Shown here: in pieces, positions 37,177 to 46,101 of the stretch
How the letters are laid out: the number at the start of each line of letters is the position of its first letter
How positions within the stretch are numbered: position 1 is the stretch's first letter
Origin: Variovorax sp. IB41
GTDB taxonomy: Bacteria; Pseudomonadota; Gammaproteobacteria; Burkholderiales; Burkholderiaceae_C
Length of the DNA: 64,000 bases
Reading direction: 5' to 3'
NCBI RefSeq assembly: GCF_016405905.1
Contig: NZ_JAEFCB010000002.1
Span: 248,001-312,000 of the forward strand
The notes under the pieces: generated by a model
What the model was told of the DNA's origin: nothing
The model's input: only the letters and a program-made list of their open reading frames with translations
Databases searched by the model: none
Program-made: the position numbers and the translations under genes

Positions 37177-37860
37177 ATGAACACGACGAGCTCACTCATC
37201 GCCTCGACCGACTGGTCGCCCCTGGTCCTGTCGCTGAAGGTCGCGGCGGTCGCGACCGTGCTGGCGCTGATCGCGGGCGTGGCGCTGGGCTGGGTGTTCG
37301 CGCGCAAGCGCTTCTTCGGCCGCACCGTGCTGGAGGCCGTGTTCATGCTGCCGCTGGTGCTGCCGCCCACGGTGATCGGCTACGCCATCCTGGTCGCGGC
37401 CGGCCGCCGCAGCCCGCTGGGCGCGTGGCTGCGCGAGCACCTGGACTACACCATCATCTTCAGCTGGCACGGCGCCGTGGTGGCCTCCGCTGTGGTCGCG
37501 CTGCCGCTGGTCCTCAAGTCGGCCAGCGCGGCGTTTGCGAACGTCGACCGCTCGCTCGAGGCCGCCGCCAGCACGCTGCGCCAGTCGCCGTTCTCGGTGT
37601 TCCTGCGCGTGACGCTGCCGCTCGCCTGGCCCGGCATCCTGGCCGGCACGCTGCTCGCGTTCGCGCGGGCCATGGGCGAGTTCGGCGCCTCGCTGATGGT
37701 GGCCGGCTCGATCCCCAAGCAGACCCAGACGCTCTCGATGGCCATCTACGACGCGGTGCAGGCCGGGCACGACGACCTCGCGCTGCTGCTGGTGATCGTG
37801 ACTTCGGTGCTGTCGATCACGGTGCTCGTGCTGTCGAACCGTTTCTTCTCGCTTCGCTGA
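37177..37860 (+). CDS. modB: Molybdate ABC transporter permease
   Basis: A 227-residue inner-membrane permease with about five to six hydrophobic segments. The ABC-permease EAA loop is visible (DRSLEAAASTLRQSPFSVFLRVTLPLAWPG), and the family signature FARAMGEFGASLMVAGSIP is clear. It pairs with ModA and ModC to import molybdate. A small hairpin (GTGAG/CTCAC, 37132-37151) lies in the leader. The gene order here is modB-modA-modC instead of the more common modABC. Confidence 0.92.
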   Translation: MNTTSSLIASTDWSPLVLSLKVAAVATVLALIAGVALGWVFARKRFFGRTVLEAVFMLPLVLPPTVIGYAILVAAGRRSPLGAWLREHLDYTIIFSWHGAVVASAVVALPLVLKSASAAFANVDRSLEAAASTLRQSPFSVFLRVTLPLAWPGILAGTLLAFARAMGEFGASLMVAGSIPKQTQTLSMAIYDAVQAGHDDLALLLVIVTSVLSITVLVLSNRFFSLR

Positions 37861-37891
37861 TTTCGTTCTTCAATAATCCCGGGAGATACCC

Positions 37892-38653
37892 ATGCGCTCA
37901 TTCCGCCTCTTGTCCGTCGCCTTTTCCCTAGGGGTGGCTCTGGCCCTGCCGCTGGCCGCCGCCGCGCAGCAGATCACCGTGTCCGCGGCCGCGAGCCTGA
38001 CCGACGCGTTCAAGGAAATCGGCCCGAAGTTCGAGGCCGCCAAGCCCGGCGCCACCGTGCGCTTCAACTTCGCCGCCTCGGGCGTGCTGCTGCAGCAGAT
38101 CGGGCAGGGCGCGCCGGTGGACGTGTTCGCCAGCGCCGACCAGGAAACCATGAACCGCGGCGTCGAACAGAAGCTCATCGACACCGCCACCCGCAAGGAC
38201 TTCGTGACCAACAGCCTCGTGCTGATCGAGCCCGCCAAAGACGGCGTGGGTGTCAAGTCGCTGCAGGACCTGACCGGCGCCAGCGTCAAGAAGATCGCGG
38301 TCGGCAAGACCGCCACCGTGCCGGTCGGCCGCTACACCAAGCAGGTGCTCGATGGTGCGAACCTCTGGACCGTGCTCGAACCCAAGTTCGTGCAGGCCGA
38401 CAGCGTGCGCCAGGTGCTCGACTACGTGAGCCGCGGCGAGGTCGAGGCCGGCTTCGTCTACCGCACCGATGCGGCGGTCGCGGGCGACAAGGTCAGGATC
38501 GTGCTCTCGCCCTCGGGCAGCAGCCCCGTGACCTACCCGATCGCGGTGGTGGCCGAGAGCAAGCAGAAGGCCGTGGCCGGCGACTTCCTCGCCTTCCTCG
38601 CGACCGACGCCGCGCAGCAAGTGCTCGCCCGCTACGGATTCGGCAAGCCATGA
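37892..38653 (+). CDS. modA: Molybdate-binding periplasmic protein
   Basis: A 253-residue periplasmic protein with a signal peptide (LLSVAFSLGVALALPLAAAAQQ). It has the ModA start ITVSAAASLTDAFKEIGPKFE and the oxyanion-site segments FNFAASGVLLQQIGQGAPVD and VFASADQETM. It captures molybdate (or tungstate) for ModBC. Its stop overlaps the modC start in ATGA. Confidence 0.93.
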   Translation: MRSFRLLSVAFSLGVALALPLAAAAQQITVSAAASLTDAFKEIGPKFEAAKPGATVRFNFAASGVLLQQIGQGAPVDVFASADQETMNRGVEQKLIDTATRKDFVTNSLVLIEPAKDGVGVKSLQDLTGASVKKIAVGKTATVPVGRYTKQVLDGANLWTVLEPKFVQADSVRQVLDYVSRGEVEAGFVYRTDAAVAGDKVRIVLSPSGSSPVTYPIAVVAESKQKAVAGDFLAFLATDAAQQVLARYGFGKP

Positions 38654-39438
38654 TCGACGTCGATCTGAAGCTCACGGTCAAGGACGGGGCGCGCCGCTTC
38701 GACCTGGCCGCGCGCTTTCAGACCGACGTTCCCTTCGCCGCGCTCTACGGCCCCTCGGGCGCGGGCAAGTCGCTCACGCTGCAGGCCATCGCCGGCCTGC
38801 TGCAGCCCTCGGCGGGCCACGTGCGGCTCGATGGCCGCACGCTCTACGACGCGGCCCAGCGCATCGACGTGCCGGCGCCCGAGCGGCGCATCGGCTACCT
38901 GTTCCAGAACTACGCGCTGTTCCCGCACCTCACGGTGCGCGAGAACGTGTCCTTCGGCCTGACCTCATGGCGCCGCCGCCGGCTGCCGCCCAAGGAGGCG
39001 GAGACGGTGCAGGCCCTGCTCGAAGGCTTCGGCCTCGCTGCCCTGGCCGACAGCCGGCCGCAGAACCTCTCCGGCGGCCAGCAGCAGCGCGTGGCGCTCG
39101 CCCGCGCGCTGGCCTGCCAGCCGCAGGTGCTGCTGCTGGACGAACCCTTCGCCGCGCTCAACCCGATGCTGCGCAACGAACTGCGCAACGAGCTCGCGCA
39201 GGTGCGCCGCCAGTGGGGCATTCCGGTGCTGATGATCACGCACGACATCGAGGACGTTCTGGCGCTCGCCGACGTCGCCTTCGTCTACAAGGACGGCCAG
39301 GTGGTGCGCGAGATCGACCTGCACACCGCCCAGAGCCGCGACATCGCGCTGCGCGAAGTGGCCGGCGTGCCGGTGGTCGAAGAGACGCCGCTGCGCAGCA
39401 AGTTGCGCGGCCTCCTGATGCAGGACGTGCAGTCCTGA
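38650..39438 (+). CDS. modC: Molybdate ABC transporter ATPase, short form
   Basis: A 262-residue ABC ATPase with Walker A (GPSGAGKSLTLQAIAGLL), Q-loop (GYLFQNYALFPHLTV), signature (LSGGQQQRVALARALA), Walker B (VLLLDEPFAALN) and the switch His (MITHDIEDVLALAD). Classical ModC is about 350 residues and ends in a molybdate-binding TOBE domain; this one stops after the ATPase domain, so that allosteric sensor is missing. The Walker B region reads ALN where most have ALD. Confidence 0.9.
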   Translation: MIDVDLKLTVKDGARRFDLAARFQTDVPFAALYGPSGAGKSLTLQAIAGLLQPSAGHVRLDGRTLYDAAQRIDVPAPERRIGYLFQNYALFPHLTVRENVSFGLTSWRRRRLPPKEAETVQALLEGFGLAALADSRPQNLSGGQQQRVALARALACQPQVLLLDEPFAALNPMLRNELRNELAQVRRQWGIPVLMITHDIEDVLALADVAFVYKDGQVVREIDLHTAQSRDIALREVAGVPVVEETPLRSKLRGLLMQDVQS

Positions 39439-39455
39439 ACTGGATCGGGGGCTGT

Positions 39456-39474
39456 CCGGGGGCTCGCCCCCCGG
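39456..39474 (+). terminator. GC-rich hairpin after modC
   Basis: CCGGGGG, a four-base loop (CTCG), then a C-rich arm. It lies 18 bp past the modC stop and has no T-run. It is a possible terminator separating mod from the two-component genes. Confidence 0.35.
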
Positions 39475-39485
39475 CCGATTCGGCG

Positions 39486-39501
39486 TTAACGTTGACCTAA
39501 C
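39486..39501 (+). promoter_or_regulatory. Candidate response-regulator box, 11-bp-phased (upstream of the two-component genes)
   Basis: TTAAC (39486-39490) and CTAAC (39497-39501) are exactly 11 bp apart, the spacing used by OmpR/PmrA/QseB-type regulators for tandem binding on one DNA face. The same TTAAC pattern occurs after the operon at 41653-41679. This suggests autoregulation. Confidence 0.5.
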
Positions 39502-39546
39502 GGTTCTGAGCTACCTTCCGCCTCGCACCAACAAAAGGGGGCCGGT

Positions 39547-40206
39547 GTGCGCACGCTGCTTGTCGAAGACGACGAAATGATCGGGAAGAGCCTTGTCCGC
39601 GGCCTGGAGCGGTCGGGCTGGGCCGTGGACTGGGTGCGCGACGGCCTGCTCGCGCAGAGTGCGATGGCCGACGGCGACTACAGCTGCGTGCTGCTCGACC
39701 TGGGCCTGCCCAAGGCGGATGGTCTGGAGGTGCTGCGCCGCGCGCGCGGCCTGAAGGACGACACGCCCATCCTCATCCTCACCGCGCGCGACGGCCTCGG
39801 CCAGCGGGTCGAGGGGCTGGACCTGGGCGCCGACGACTACCTGCTCAAGCCCTTCGAACTGCCCGAACTGCTGGCCCGCATGCGCGCGGTGGTGCGGCGG
39901 CGGCACGGCGCCTCGAACTCCGTCATCGGCAGCGGCAACGTGCAGCTGGACCTCACCACGCGCGAGATCCTGCACAACGGCACACGCGAGGTGCTCACCG
40001 CCCGCGAATTCGCGCTGATGCACGCCATGCTGGAGCGCCCCGGCGCGATCTTCTCGCGCGAGCAGCTGGAGAGCCGCATCTACGGCTGGGGCGAAGAGGT
40101 GATGAGCAACGCGGTCGACGTGATCATCCACAACATGCGCCGCAAGCTCGGTGCCGACACCATCCGCAACGTGCGCGGGCTGGGGTGGCGCGTGGTGGAT
40201 TCATGA
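39547..40206 (+). CDS. OmpR-family response regulator (QseB-like)
   Basis: A 219-residue regulator. The receiver domain has the acidic pocket (VEDDEMIG), phospho-Asp (CVLLDLGLPKADG, about residue 51), Thr (LTARD) and Lys (LLKPFELPELLARM). The C-terminal winged helix (LTAREFALMHAML, then IIHNMRRKLGADTIRNVRGLGWR) is typical of the QseB/PmrA group. The start is GTG preceded by an AGGGGG site. Its stop overlaps the kinase start (ATGA). Confidence 0.92.
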   Translation: MRTLLVEDDEMIGKSLVRGLERSGWAVDWVRDGLLAQSAMADGDYSCVLLDLGLPKADGLEVLRRARGLKDDTPILILTARDGLGQRVEGLDLGADDYLLKPFELPELLARMRAVVRRRHGASNSVIGSGNVQLDLTTREILHNGTREVLTAREFALMHAMLERPGAIFSREQLESRIYGWGEEVMSNAVDVIIHNMRRKLGADTIRNVRGLGWRVVDS

Positions 40207-41627
40207 GCGTCCAGTCAAGCCGCCGCTGGTATTCGCCGGGGTCCCTGCGCAACAAGCTGCTGCTCTGGCTGGTGCTGGTGCACGTGCTCGCGGCCATCGG
40301 CGTGGCGTGGTTCACCTACACGAGCTACGACCGCCTCATCGTCACCTTCAAGGACGACCAGATGCAGACGCTGGCCGACTCCTACGCCAGCAACGAGAAT
40401 GTGCCGGTGCTCAAGCCGGGCGACCGGCAGGGCATCTACCAGCGCGGCGCCTTCATCGTGCAGATCTGGAGCGCGCGGGGCGAGCTGCTGGCCACCTCCT
40501 GGCCGTCGCTGGCCGTGGGGCGCCAGCCGGGGGAGGGCGTGCATGTGGTGCGGCTCGGCCCCGGGGACCACGAGACATGGCGCGTCTACTCCACCGGCCC
40601 GGTGGCCGAAGGCGGGCGCTTCAGCGTGCAGGTGATCCAGAACGGCGGCTTCGTGCGCGCGCTGGTGGAGCGACGCGCGCTGCAGTCGGCCGCGCCCATC
40701 GCCTTGCTGCTGCCGCTGTCGCTGGCCGTGCTGTGGCTGGTGGTCTGGACCTCGTCGCGCAAGCTGCGCAGCGTGGCGCTCGATGTGGCGGCAAAAGACG
40801 AGCGCAGCCTGTCGGAGCTCTCGGTGTCCCACGTGCCCGACGAGATCGCGCCGCTGGTGGAAGCCTTCAACAGCCTGCTCCTGCGCCTGCGCCAGGCCTT
40901 CGCCGCGCAGCGGCGCTTCGTGCAGGACGCCGCGCACGAGCTGCGCACGCCCATCGCCGCCCTCGGCCTGCAGCTGGACAACATGCGCGCCGAGGTGCCC
41001 GGCGAACGCGCCGCGGAGCACTACACGCAATTGAAGGGCGGCGTGACGCGCGCCCAGCACCTCATCGAGCAGCTGCTGCGCATGTCGCACCAGGAGAGCC
41101 ACGCACCGCGCGAGCCGGCGGTGCCGCTGGACGTGGCCTCGGTGCTGCGCGACAGCATCGCGCAGCTGATGGTGATTGCCGACCGGCGCCGCATCGACAT
41201 CGGTTTCGACGGTGAGACGAGCGCGACGGTGAACGCACCGCCCGCGGAGCTGCGCAGCATCTTCGGCAACCTGATCGACAACGCGTTGCGCCATTCGCCC
41301 GAAGGCGGCGTCGTCGACGTGCGGCTGCATGCGGCGGGCGGGCGGCCGGTGGTCGACGTGGTGGACAACGGCCCCGGCATTCCGCCCGAGGCGCTGGAGC
41401 GCGCCTTCGACCGCTTCTACCGCGTGCCCGGCACCGCGGCCGAAGGCAGCGGCCTGGGCCTGGCCATCGCGCAGATGGCGGCCGAGCGCAACGGCATGCG
41501 CATCGTGCTGGACAACCGCAGGGACGAGCGCGGCGCGGTCCTCGGGCTGCTCGCGCGGGTGCACCTGCATGCGCCGGAGCGCGCGGCTGCACCTGCTGCA
41601 CCTGCACGCGCCGCGACGCGCGGCTGA
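40203..41627 (+). CDS. Sensor histidine kinase (QseC-like)
   Basis: A 474-residue inner-membrane kinase. Two membrane segments (near residues 17-35 and 165-185) flank a periplasmic sensor of about 130 residues. A HAMP-like linker is followed by the H-box (FVQDAAHELRTPIAAL), N-box (NLIDNALRHSPEGG), G1 (VDNGPGIPPEAL) and G2 (GSGLGLAIAQMAA). It is coupled to the response regulator. The signal is unknown. The C-terminus is Ala/Pro-rich. Confidence 0.92.
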   Translation: MSVQSSRRWYSPGSLRNKLLLWLVLVHVLAAIGVAWFTYTSYDRLIVTFKDDQMQTLADSYASNENVPVLKPGDRQGIYQRGAFIVQIWSARGELLATSWPSLAVGRQPGEGVHVVRLGPGDHETWRVYSTGPVAEGGRFSVQVIQNGGFVRALVERRALQSAAPIALLLPLSLAVLWLVVWTSSRKLRSVALDVAAKDERSLSELSVSHVPDEIAPLVEAFNSLLLRLRQAFAAQRRFVQDAAHELRTPIAALGLQLDNMRAEVPGERAAEHYTQLKGGVTRAQHLIEQLLRMSHQESHAPREPAVPLDVASVLRDSIAQLMVIADRRRIDIGFDGETSATVNAPPAELRSIFGNLIDNALRHSPEGGVVDVRLHAAGGRPVVDVVDNGPGIPPEALERAFDRFYRVPGTAAEGSGLGLAIAQMAAERNGMRIVLDNRRDERGAVLGLLARVHLHAPERAAAPAAPARAATRG

Positions 41628-41652
41628 ACCTGAATGCGCCGCGGCACGCGGC

Positions 41653-41679
41653 TTAACGTCCAGTTAACTCTCGCTTAAA
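41653..41679 (+). promoter_or_regulatory. Triple TTAAC box upstream of the small secreted protein
   Basis: TTAAC at 41653-41657, TTAAC at 41664-41668 and TTAAA at 41675-41679: three copies at exactly 11-bp spacing. It lies between the kinase stop and the next gene and matches the element in front of the response-regulator gene. It is probably the binding site of that regulator. Confidence 0.55.
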
Positions 41680-41769
41680 GGACACATAAAGCGCGGTTTC
41701 TACAGTGAGCCCAGGCCGACACAGCGGCCGCCTCTCGAGGGTCTTCCTCGGTTCTCAACAGGAGCTCAC

Positions 41770-42135
41770 ATGCGAAACATCACTCACCTGCTGGCCGTCT
41801 TCGCCACCAGCCTTGCAGCCAGCCTCGCCGCCTCGGCCCATGCCGAAACCTACGACGGCGTGCACCAGGGCGCGAACCTGCGCGAGCGCGACGCGGTGGC
41901 GGCCGAGGCCGTCGCCACGGCCCACGCCCCCAACCAGAACGTGACGCGCGGCTCGCGCGGCGCCGACCCGTTCACCTCGACCGCGTCGCGCGAGGCGGTC
42001 TACGAAGACGCGGTGCTCACCGCCCATGCGCCCGACCAGAACGTGACCGGCGGCTCGCGCGTGAACAGCGTCGTGGTCTCCACGATGCCGCCAGCGAAGG
42101 CGCAGGCGTCCATCGCGCCGGCCACGCGCTTCTGA
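41770..42135 (+). CDS. Small secreted protein with two internal repeats
   Basis: A 121-residue exported protein with a signal peptide (HLLAVFATSLAASLAASAHAE). The mature part holds two similar units: RDAVAAEAVATAHAPNQNVT and REAVYEDAVLTAHAPDQNVT, each followed by a GSR. No known domain is recognised. AGGAG lies a few bases before the ATG. The TTAAC box upstream and the adjoining two-component genes suggest it is a regulated periplasmic or secreted product. Confidence 0.7.
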   Translation: MRNITHLLAVFATSLAASLAASAHAETYDGVHQGANLRERDAVAAEAVATAHAPNQNVTRGSRGADPFTSTASREAVYEDAVLTAHAPDQNVTGGSRVNSVVVSTMPPAKAQASIAPATRF

Positions 42136-42148
42136 GCGAAAGCACGTG

Positions 42149-42808
42149 ATGGATGCGACGGACGCGATGGACGCGACGGACCCGGCGATCCAGGACGGCT
42201 GCACGCGCCGCACCGTCCTCCTCACCAGCGCGGCCGGCGTGGTGGCGGCGACGCTGCCGCTCGCCGGCGGCGCCGCGCCGGTCGACGACGGCGCGCCGCT
42301 CGCGCAGCTCACGCTGCGCATCAACGGCCAGCCGCGTGCGCTGGCCACCGATCCGCGCGTCACGCTGCTCGACCTGCTGCGCGAGCACCTGCGCCTCACC
42401 GGCGCCAAGAAGGGCTGCGACCACGGCCAGTGCGGCGCCTGCACGGTGATGGTGAACGGCCGCCGCATCAACAGCTGCCTCACGCTGGCCGTGATGCACG
42501 ACGGCGACGCGGTGACGACCATCGAAGGCCTGGGCGATCCGAAGGCGCTGCACCCGATGCAGGCCGCCTTCGTCAAGCACGACGGCTACCAGTGCGGCTA
42601 CTGCACGCCGGGCCAGATCTGCTCGGCGGTCGGCATGCTCGACGAAATGCGCCGGGGCATGCCCAGCCACGTGACGCGCGACATCGCGGTGCGCCCGCTC
42701 TTGAGCGACGAGGAGCTGCGCGAGCGCATGAGCGGCAACATCTGCCGGTGCGCGGGGTATCCGAACATCATCGCGGCCATCCGCGAGGTAGCAGGAAAAA
42801 CAGCATGA
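42149..42808 (+). CDS. paoA: Aldehyde oxidoreductase 2Fe-2S subunit (PaoA-like)
   Basis: A 219-residue electron-transfer subunit of a xanthine-oxidase-family enzyme. A Tat-type signal is present ([20 protein letters not shown]). The first cluster is [15 protein letters not shown] plus a Cys in INSCLTL; the second is [10 protein letters not shown] with CRC in [12 protein letters not shown]. The GTG at 42146 directly before the ATG could also be the start. It works with the FAD and Mo subunits that follow, probably in the periplasm as for E. coli PaoABC. Confidence 0.9.
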   Translation: MDATDAMDATDPAIQDGCTRRTVLLTSAAGVVAATLPLAGGAAPVDDGAPLAQLTLRINGQPRALATDPRVTLLDLLREHLRLTGAKKGCDHGQCGACTVMVNGRRINSCLTLAVMHDGDAVTTIEGLGDPKALHPMQAAFVKHDGYQCGYCTPGQICSAVGMLDEMRRGMPSHVTRDIAVRPLLSDEELRERMSGNICRCAGYPNIIAAIREVAGKTA

Positions 42809-43791
42809 GAGCCTTCACCTACGAACGCGCGCAGAGCCCAGCCGAAGCCGCCGCGGCCGTGCAGCGCCAGCCCGGCGCGAAGTTCATCGCGGGCGGCACC
42901 AACCTGCTCGACCTGATGAAGCTGGACATCGAGCATCCGCCGCATCTGGTCGACGTCAACCGCCTCGCGCTCGACCGCATCGAGGCCACGCCCGAGGGGG
43001 GCCTGAAGATCGGCGCGCTGGTGCGCAACAGCGACCTGGCGGCCGACCTGCGCGTGCGGCAGGGCTATCCGCTGCTCGCGCGCGCCTTGCTCTCGGGCGC
43101 CAGCGCCCAGCTGCGCAACAAGGCGACCACCGCGGGCAACCTGCTGCAGCGCACGCGCTGCTTCTACTTCTACGACACCACCAAGCCCTGCAACAAGCGC
43201 ACGCCCGGCAGCGGCTGCGCGGCGATGGAGGGCTTCAACCGCATCCACGCGATCCTGGGCGCCAGCGACCAGTGCATCGCGGTGCATTCGTCCGACATGG
43301 CAGTGGCGATGCGCGCCTTCGATGCGCGCGTGGAGACCGTCTCGGCCGGCGGCGGCGCGCGGCAGATTCCGATTGCCGACTTCCATCGCCTGCCCGGTGC
43401 GACGCCGCACGTGGAGACCGCGCTCGCGCCGGACGAGCTCGTCACCGCCGTGGTGCTGCCCGCGCCGCTCGGCGGGCGGCAGCTCTATCGCAAGGTGCGC
43501 GATCGGGCGTCGTACGCCTTCGCGCTCGTGTCGGTGGCGGCGGTGGTCGTGCGCGAAGGCCGCACCGTCAGAGAGGCGCGCCTGGCCTTCGGCGGCCTTG
43601 CGGCGAGGCCCTGGCGCAACGAAGAGGCGGAGCAGCGCCTCGTGGGCACCGATGGCGGCGCGAACGCCCGCCGTGCCGTCGCCGACGTCTTGCTCGCCGA
43701 CGCGCGCGGCCACGGCCACAACGATTTCAAGATTCCCCTGCTGCGCCGCACGCTCGACGTGACGCTGGCGCAGGCAATGGCAACCGCCTGA
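42805..43791 (+). CDS. paoB: Aldehyde oxidoreductase FAD subunit (PaoB-like)
   Basis: A 328-residue FAD-binding subunit. The FAD loop [17 protein letters not shown] lies near residue 35 and a second FAD contact is [16 protein letters not shown] PaoB-type insertion carries extra Cys residues ([21 protein letters not shown]) that in E. coli PaoB bind a further 4Fe-4S cluster. It overlaps paoA in ATGA and is followed by paoC after 18 bp. Confidence 0.92.
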   Translation: MRAFTYERAQSPAEAAAAVQRQPGAKFIAGGTNLLDLMKLDIEHPPHLVDVNRLALDRIEATPEGGLKIGALVRNSDLAADLRVRQGYPLLARALLSGASAQLRNKATTAGNLLQRTRCFYFYDTTKPCNKRTPGSGCAAMEGFNRIHAILGASDQCIAVHSSDMAVAMRAFDARVETVSAGGGARQIPIADFHRLPGATPHVETALAPDELVTAVVLPAPLGGRQLYRKVRDRASYAFALVSVAAVVVREGRTVREARLAFGGLAARPWRNEEAEQRLVGTDGGANARRAVADVLLADARGHGHNDFKIPLLRRTLDVTLAQAMATA

Positions 43792-43809
43792 GCGGAAGAA
43801 GGCAGCACC

Positions 43810-46041
43810 ATGCAATTCACCACAGCCGCCGGACCCAGCCCGCTGGACCGCGAGCGCATCCTGGGCAAGCCGGTCGACCGCATCGACGGCCCGCTGAAGG
43901 TCTGCGGGCGCGCCCGCTACAGCTACGAATACCACGAGGAAGTGCCGAACGCGGCCTACGGCTGGATCGTGCTGGCCGGCATCGCCAAGGGCCGCATCGT
44001 CCGCATCGACACGGCCGAGGCGCGGCGCGCGCCGGGCGTGCTGCTGGTCTACACCCATGCCAACGTGCCGCGCATGGTGCCGCGCGGGCGCGCGAACCTG
44101 GTGTCGCAGCTCTCGGGGCCCGAGGTGCAGCACCACGGGCAGGCGGTGGCCTTCGTCGTCGCCGAGACGCTGGAGCAGGCGCGCGCCGCCGCGCACCAGA
44201 TTCGCATCGACTACGAAAGCACCCCGGGCCGCTTCGACCTGGCGGCCGCGCAGGCCACCGCGGTGAAGCCCGGCGACGACCCGAGCGCCGGCAGCGAGAG
44301 CGCCGCCGACACGGCGGTCGGCGACTTCCAGGGCGCCTACGACGCGGCCCCCGTGCAGCTGGACCAGAACTACGCCACGCCCGACCAGCACCCCGCGATG
44401 ATGGAGCCGCAGGCCACCATCGCCCGCTGGGACGGCGACCGGCTGACGCTCTACACCTCGCACCAGATGGCCAACTGGGCCGCGAGCGACGTGGCCGCGA
44501 TGGTCGATGTGCCGGCCGAGCAGGTGCGCGTGATCTCGGCCTTCGTCGGCGGAGGCTTCGGCTCCAAGCTGCGCACGCATGCGGATGCGGTGCTCTCGGC
44601 CTTCGCCGCGCGCGCGCTGCAGCGGCCGGTGAAGACGGCGCTGGCCCGCGAGCAGTTGCTCAACCACACGACGCGCCGCGCCGCGACGCTGCAGCGCGTG
44701 CGCCTGGGTGCCACGCCCGACGGCCGCCTCATCGCCATCGGCCACGAGACCTGGACCAGCAACCTGCCCGGCCGCAGCTACTACGAGGGCGCCTCGCGCC
44801 AGACGCGGCTCCTGTATGCCGCGCCGAACCGCATGACCGCGCACCGCCTCGCGCCGCTCGACCTGCCCGAGGCCGCCGCGATGCGCGCGCCCGCCACCGC
44901 CAGCGGCCAGCTGGCCTTCGAGGTCGCGCTCGACGAGCTCGCGGAGAAGCTGCGCATGGACCCGGTGCAACTGCGCATCCTCAACGACAGCCCGTGCGAC
45001 CCCGAGCGCGGGCCCTCGCGGCCTTACTCTGGCCGCAAGCTCATCGAGTGCCTGCGCGAAGGCGCGAGCCGCTTCGGCTGGGCGCGCCGCAGCGCCACGC
45101 CGGCCCGGGTGCGCGACGGCCGCTGGCTGGTCGGCATGGGCGTGGCGAGCGCCATCCACCACCACTCGGTGCGCCCGTCGAGCGCGCGCCTGCGGCTGGA
45201 TGCGCAAGGGCGCCTGACCATCGAGACCTCGATGACCGACATCGGCACCGGCACCTACACCGTGCTCGCGCAGATCGCCGCGGAAATGACCGGCATCCCG
45301 ATGGACCGCATCGGCGTGCGGCTGGGCGACACGGCCTTTCCGGCCGGCGCGGGCTCGATCGCCTCCATCGGCGCATCGAGCGCGGGCGCCTCGGTCTTCC
45401 ATGGCTGCGAGGAACTGTGCGCCACGCTCGTGCGGCGCGCGGGGTTCGACGCGAAGACCGCACGCTTCGAGGCGGGGCGCCTCGCCTCGGGCCGGCAGTC
45501 GCGCGCGCTGGGCGACCTGGCCGGTGCCGAAGGCCTGGAGGTGCTCGGCACGGTCGAGCCCGGCGACTTGCACCGCCGCTATGCACAGGCCGCGTTCGGC
45601 GCGCACTTCTGCGAGGTGGGCGTGGACATCGACACCGGCGAGACGCGCGTGCGCCGCATGCTGGGCGTGTTCGCGGCCGGGCGCATCCTCAACATGAAGA
45701 TGGCGCGCAGCCAGGCCATCGGCGGCATGGTGTTCGGCGTGGGCGCGGCGCTGACCGAGGAGGCCGTGGTCGACGTGCGCCACGGGTATTTCGTGAACCA
45801 CGACATGGCCGAATACCTGGTGCCGGTGCATGCCGACATCCCGGCCATCGACGCGGTCTACCTGCAGGACGCGGACGACCTGGCGAGCCCGATCAAGTCC
45901 AAGGGCATCGGCGAGCTGGGCACCTGCGGCTCGGGCGCGGCGGTGGCCAACGCCATCTACAACGCGACCGGGGTGCGGGTGCGCAGCTACCCGATCACCC
46001 TGGACAAGCTGCTGCCGGGGCTGCCGTCATTTCCTTTTTGA
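43810..46041 (+). CDS. paoC: Aldehyde oxidoreductase molybdenum subunit (PaoC-like)
   Basis: A 743-residue Mo-binding subunit that oxidises aldehydes to acids. Cofactor and substrate elements include FVGGGFGSKLRTHADAVLSA (about residue 250), MRAPATASGQLAFEVALDEL and GTGTYTVLAQIAAEMTGIP. The catalytic Glu is at about 702 (GIGELGTCGSG). No PaoD/XdhC-type chaperone gene lies nearby. Its stop codon is embedded in the palindrome that precedes the YdeP-type gene. Confidence 0.93.
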   Translation: MQFTTAAGPSPLDRERILGKPVDRIDGPLKVCGRARYSYEYHEEVPNAAYGWIVLAGIAKGRIVRIDTAEARRAPGVLLVYTHANVPRMVPRGRANLVSQLSGPEVQHHGQAVAFVVAETLEQARAAAHQIRIDYESTPGRFDLAAAQATAVKPGDDPSAGSESAADTAVGDFQGAYDAAPVQLDQNYATPDQHPAMMEPQATIARWDGDRLTLYTSHQMANWAASDVAAMVDVPAEQVRVISAFVGGGFGSKLRTHADAVLSAFAARALQRPVKTALAREQLLNHTTRRAATLQRVRLGATPDGRLIAIGHETWTSNLPGRSYYEGASRQTRLLYAAPNRMTAHRLAPLDLPEAAAMRAPATASGQLAFEVALDELAEKLRMDPVQLRILNDSPCDPERGPSRPYSGRKLIECLREGASRFGWARRSATPARVRDGRWLVGMGVASAIHHHSVRPSSARLRLDAQGRLTIETSMTDIGTGTYTVLAQIAAEMTGIPMDRIGVRLGDTAFPAGAGSIASIGASSAGASVFHGCEELCATLVRRAGFDAKTARFEAGRLASGRQSRALGDLAGAEGLEVLGTVEPGDLHRRYAQAAFGAHFCEVGVDIDTGETRVRRMLGVFAAGRILNMKMARSQAIGGMVFGVGAALTEEAVVDVRHGYFVNHDMAEYLVPVHADIPAIDAVYLQDADDLASPIKSKGIGELGTCGSGAAVANAIYNATGVRVRSYPITLDKLLPGLPSFPF

Positions 46042-46063
46042 ATCGGCGCATGTCCCGATTCAA
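46038..46063. promoter_or_regulatory. Perfect LysR-type palindrome upstream of the YdeP-type gene
   Basis: TTGAATCGG, eight bases (CGCATGTC), then CCGATTCAA: a perfect 9-bp inverted repeat. It overlaps the paoC stop and lies 38 bp before the next start. It matches 33396-33421 in layout, including the following TTTGACG, and is probably read by the same regulator. Confidence 0.65.
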
Positions 46064-46101
46064 TTTGACGCTCCTCATGCCCGCGGCGAACACTCGCCAG
46101 C

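Noticed and set aside
42598..45831. A 1077-codon open frame on the minus strand
   Set aside because: It is antisense to paoB and paoC, which have full catalytic motifs. Long antisense frames are expected at this G+C, and its translation is low-complexity (His, Arg, Ala, Gly rich).
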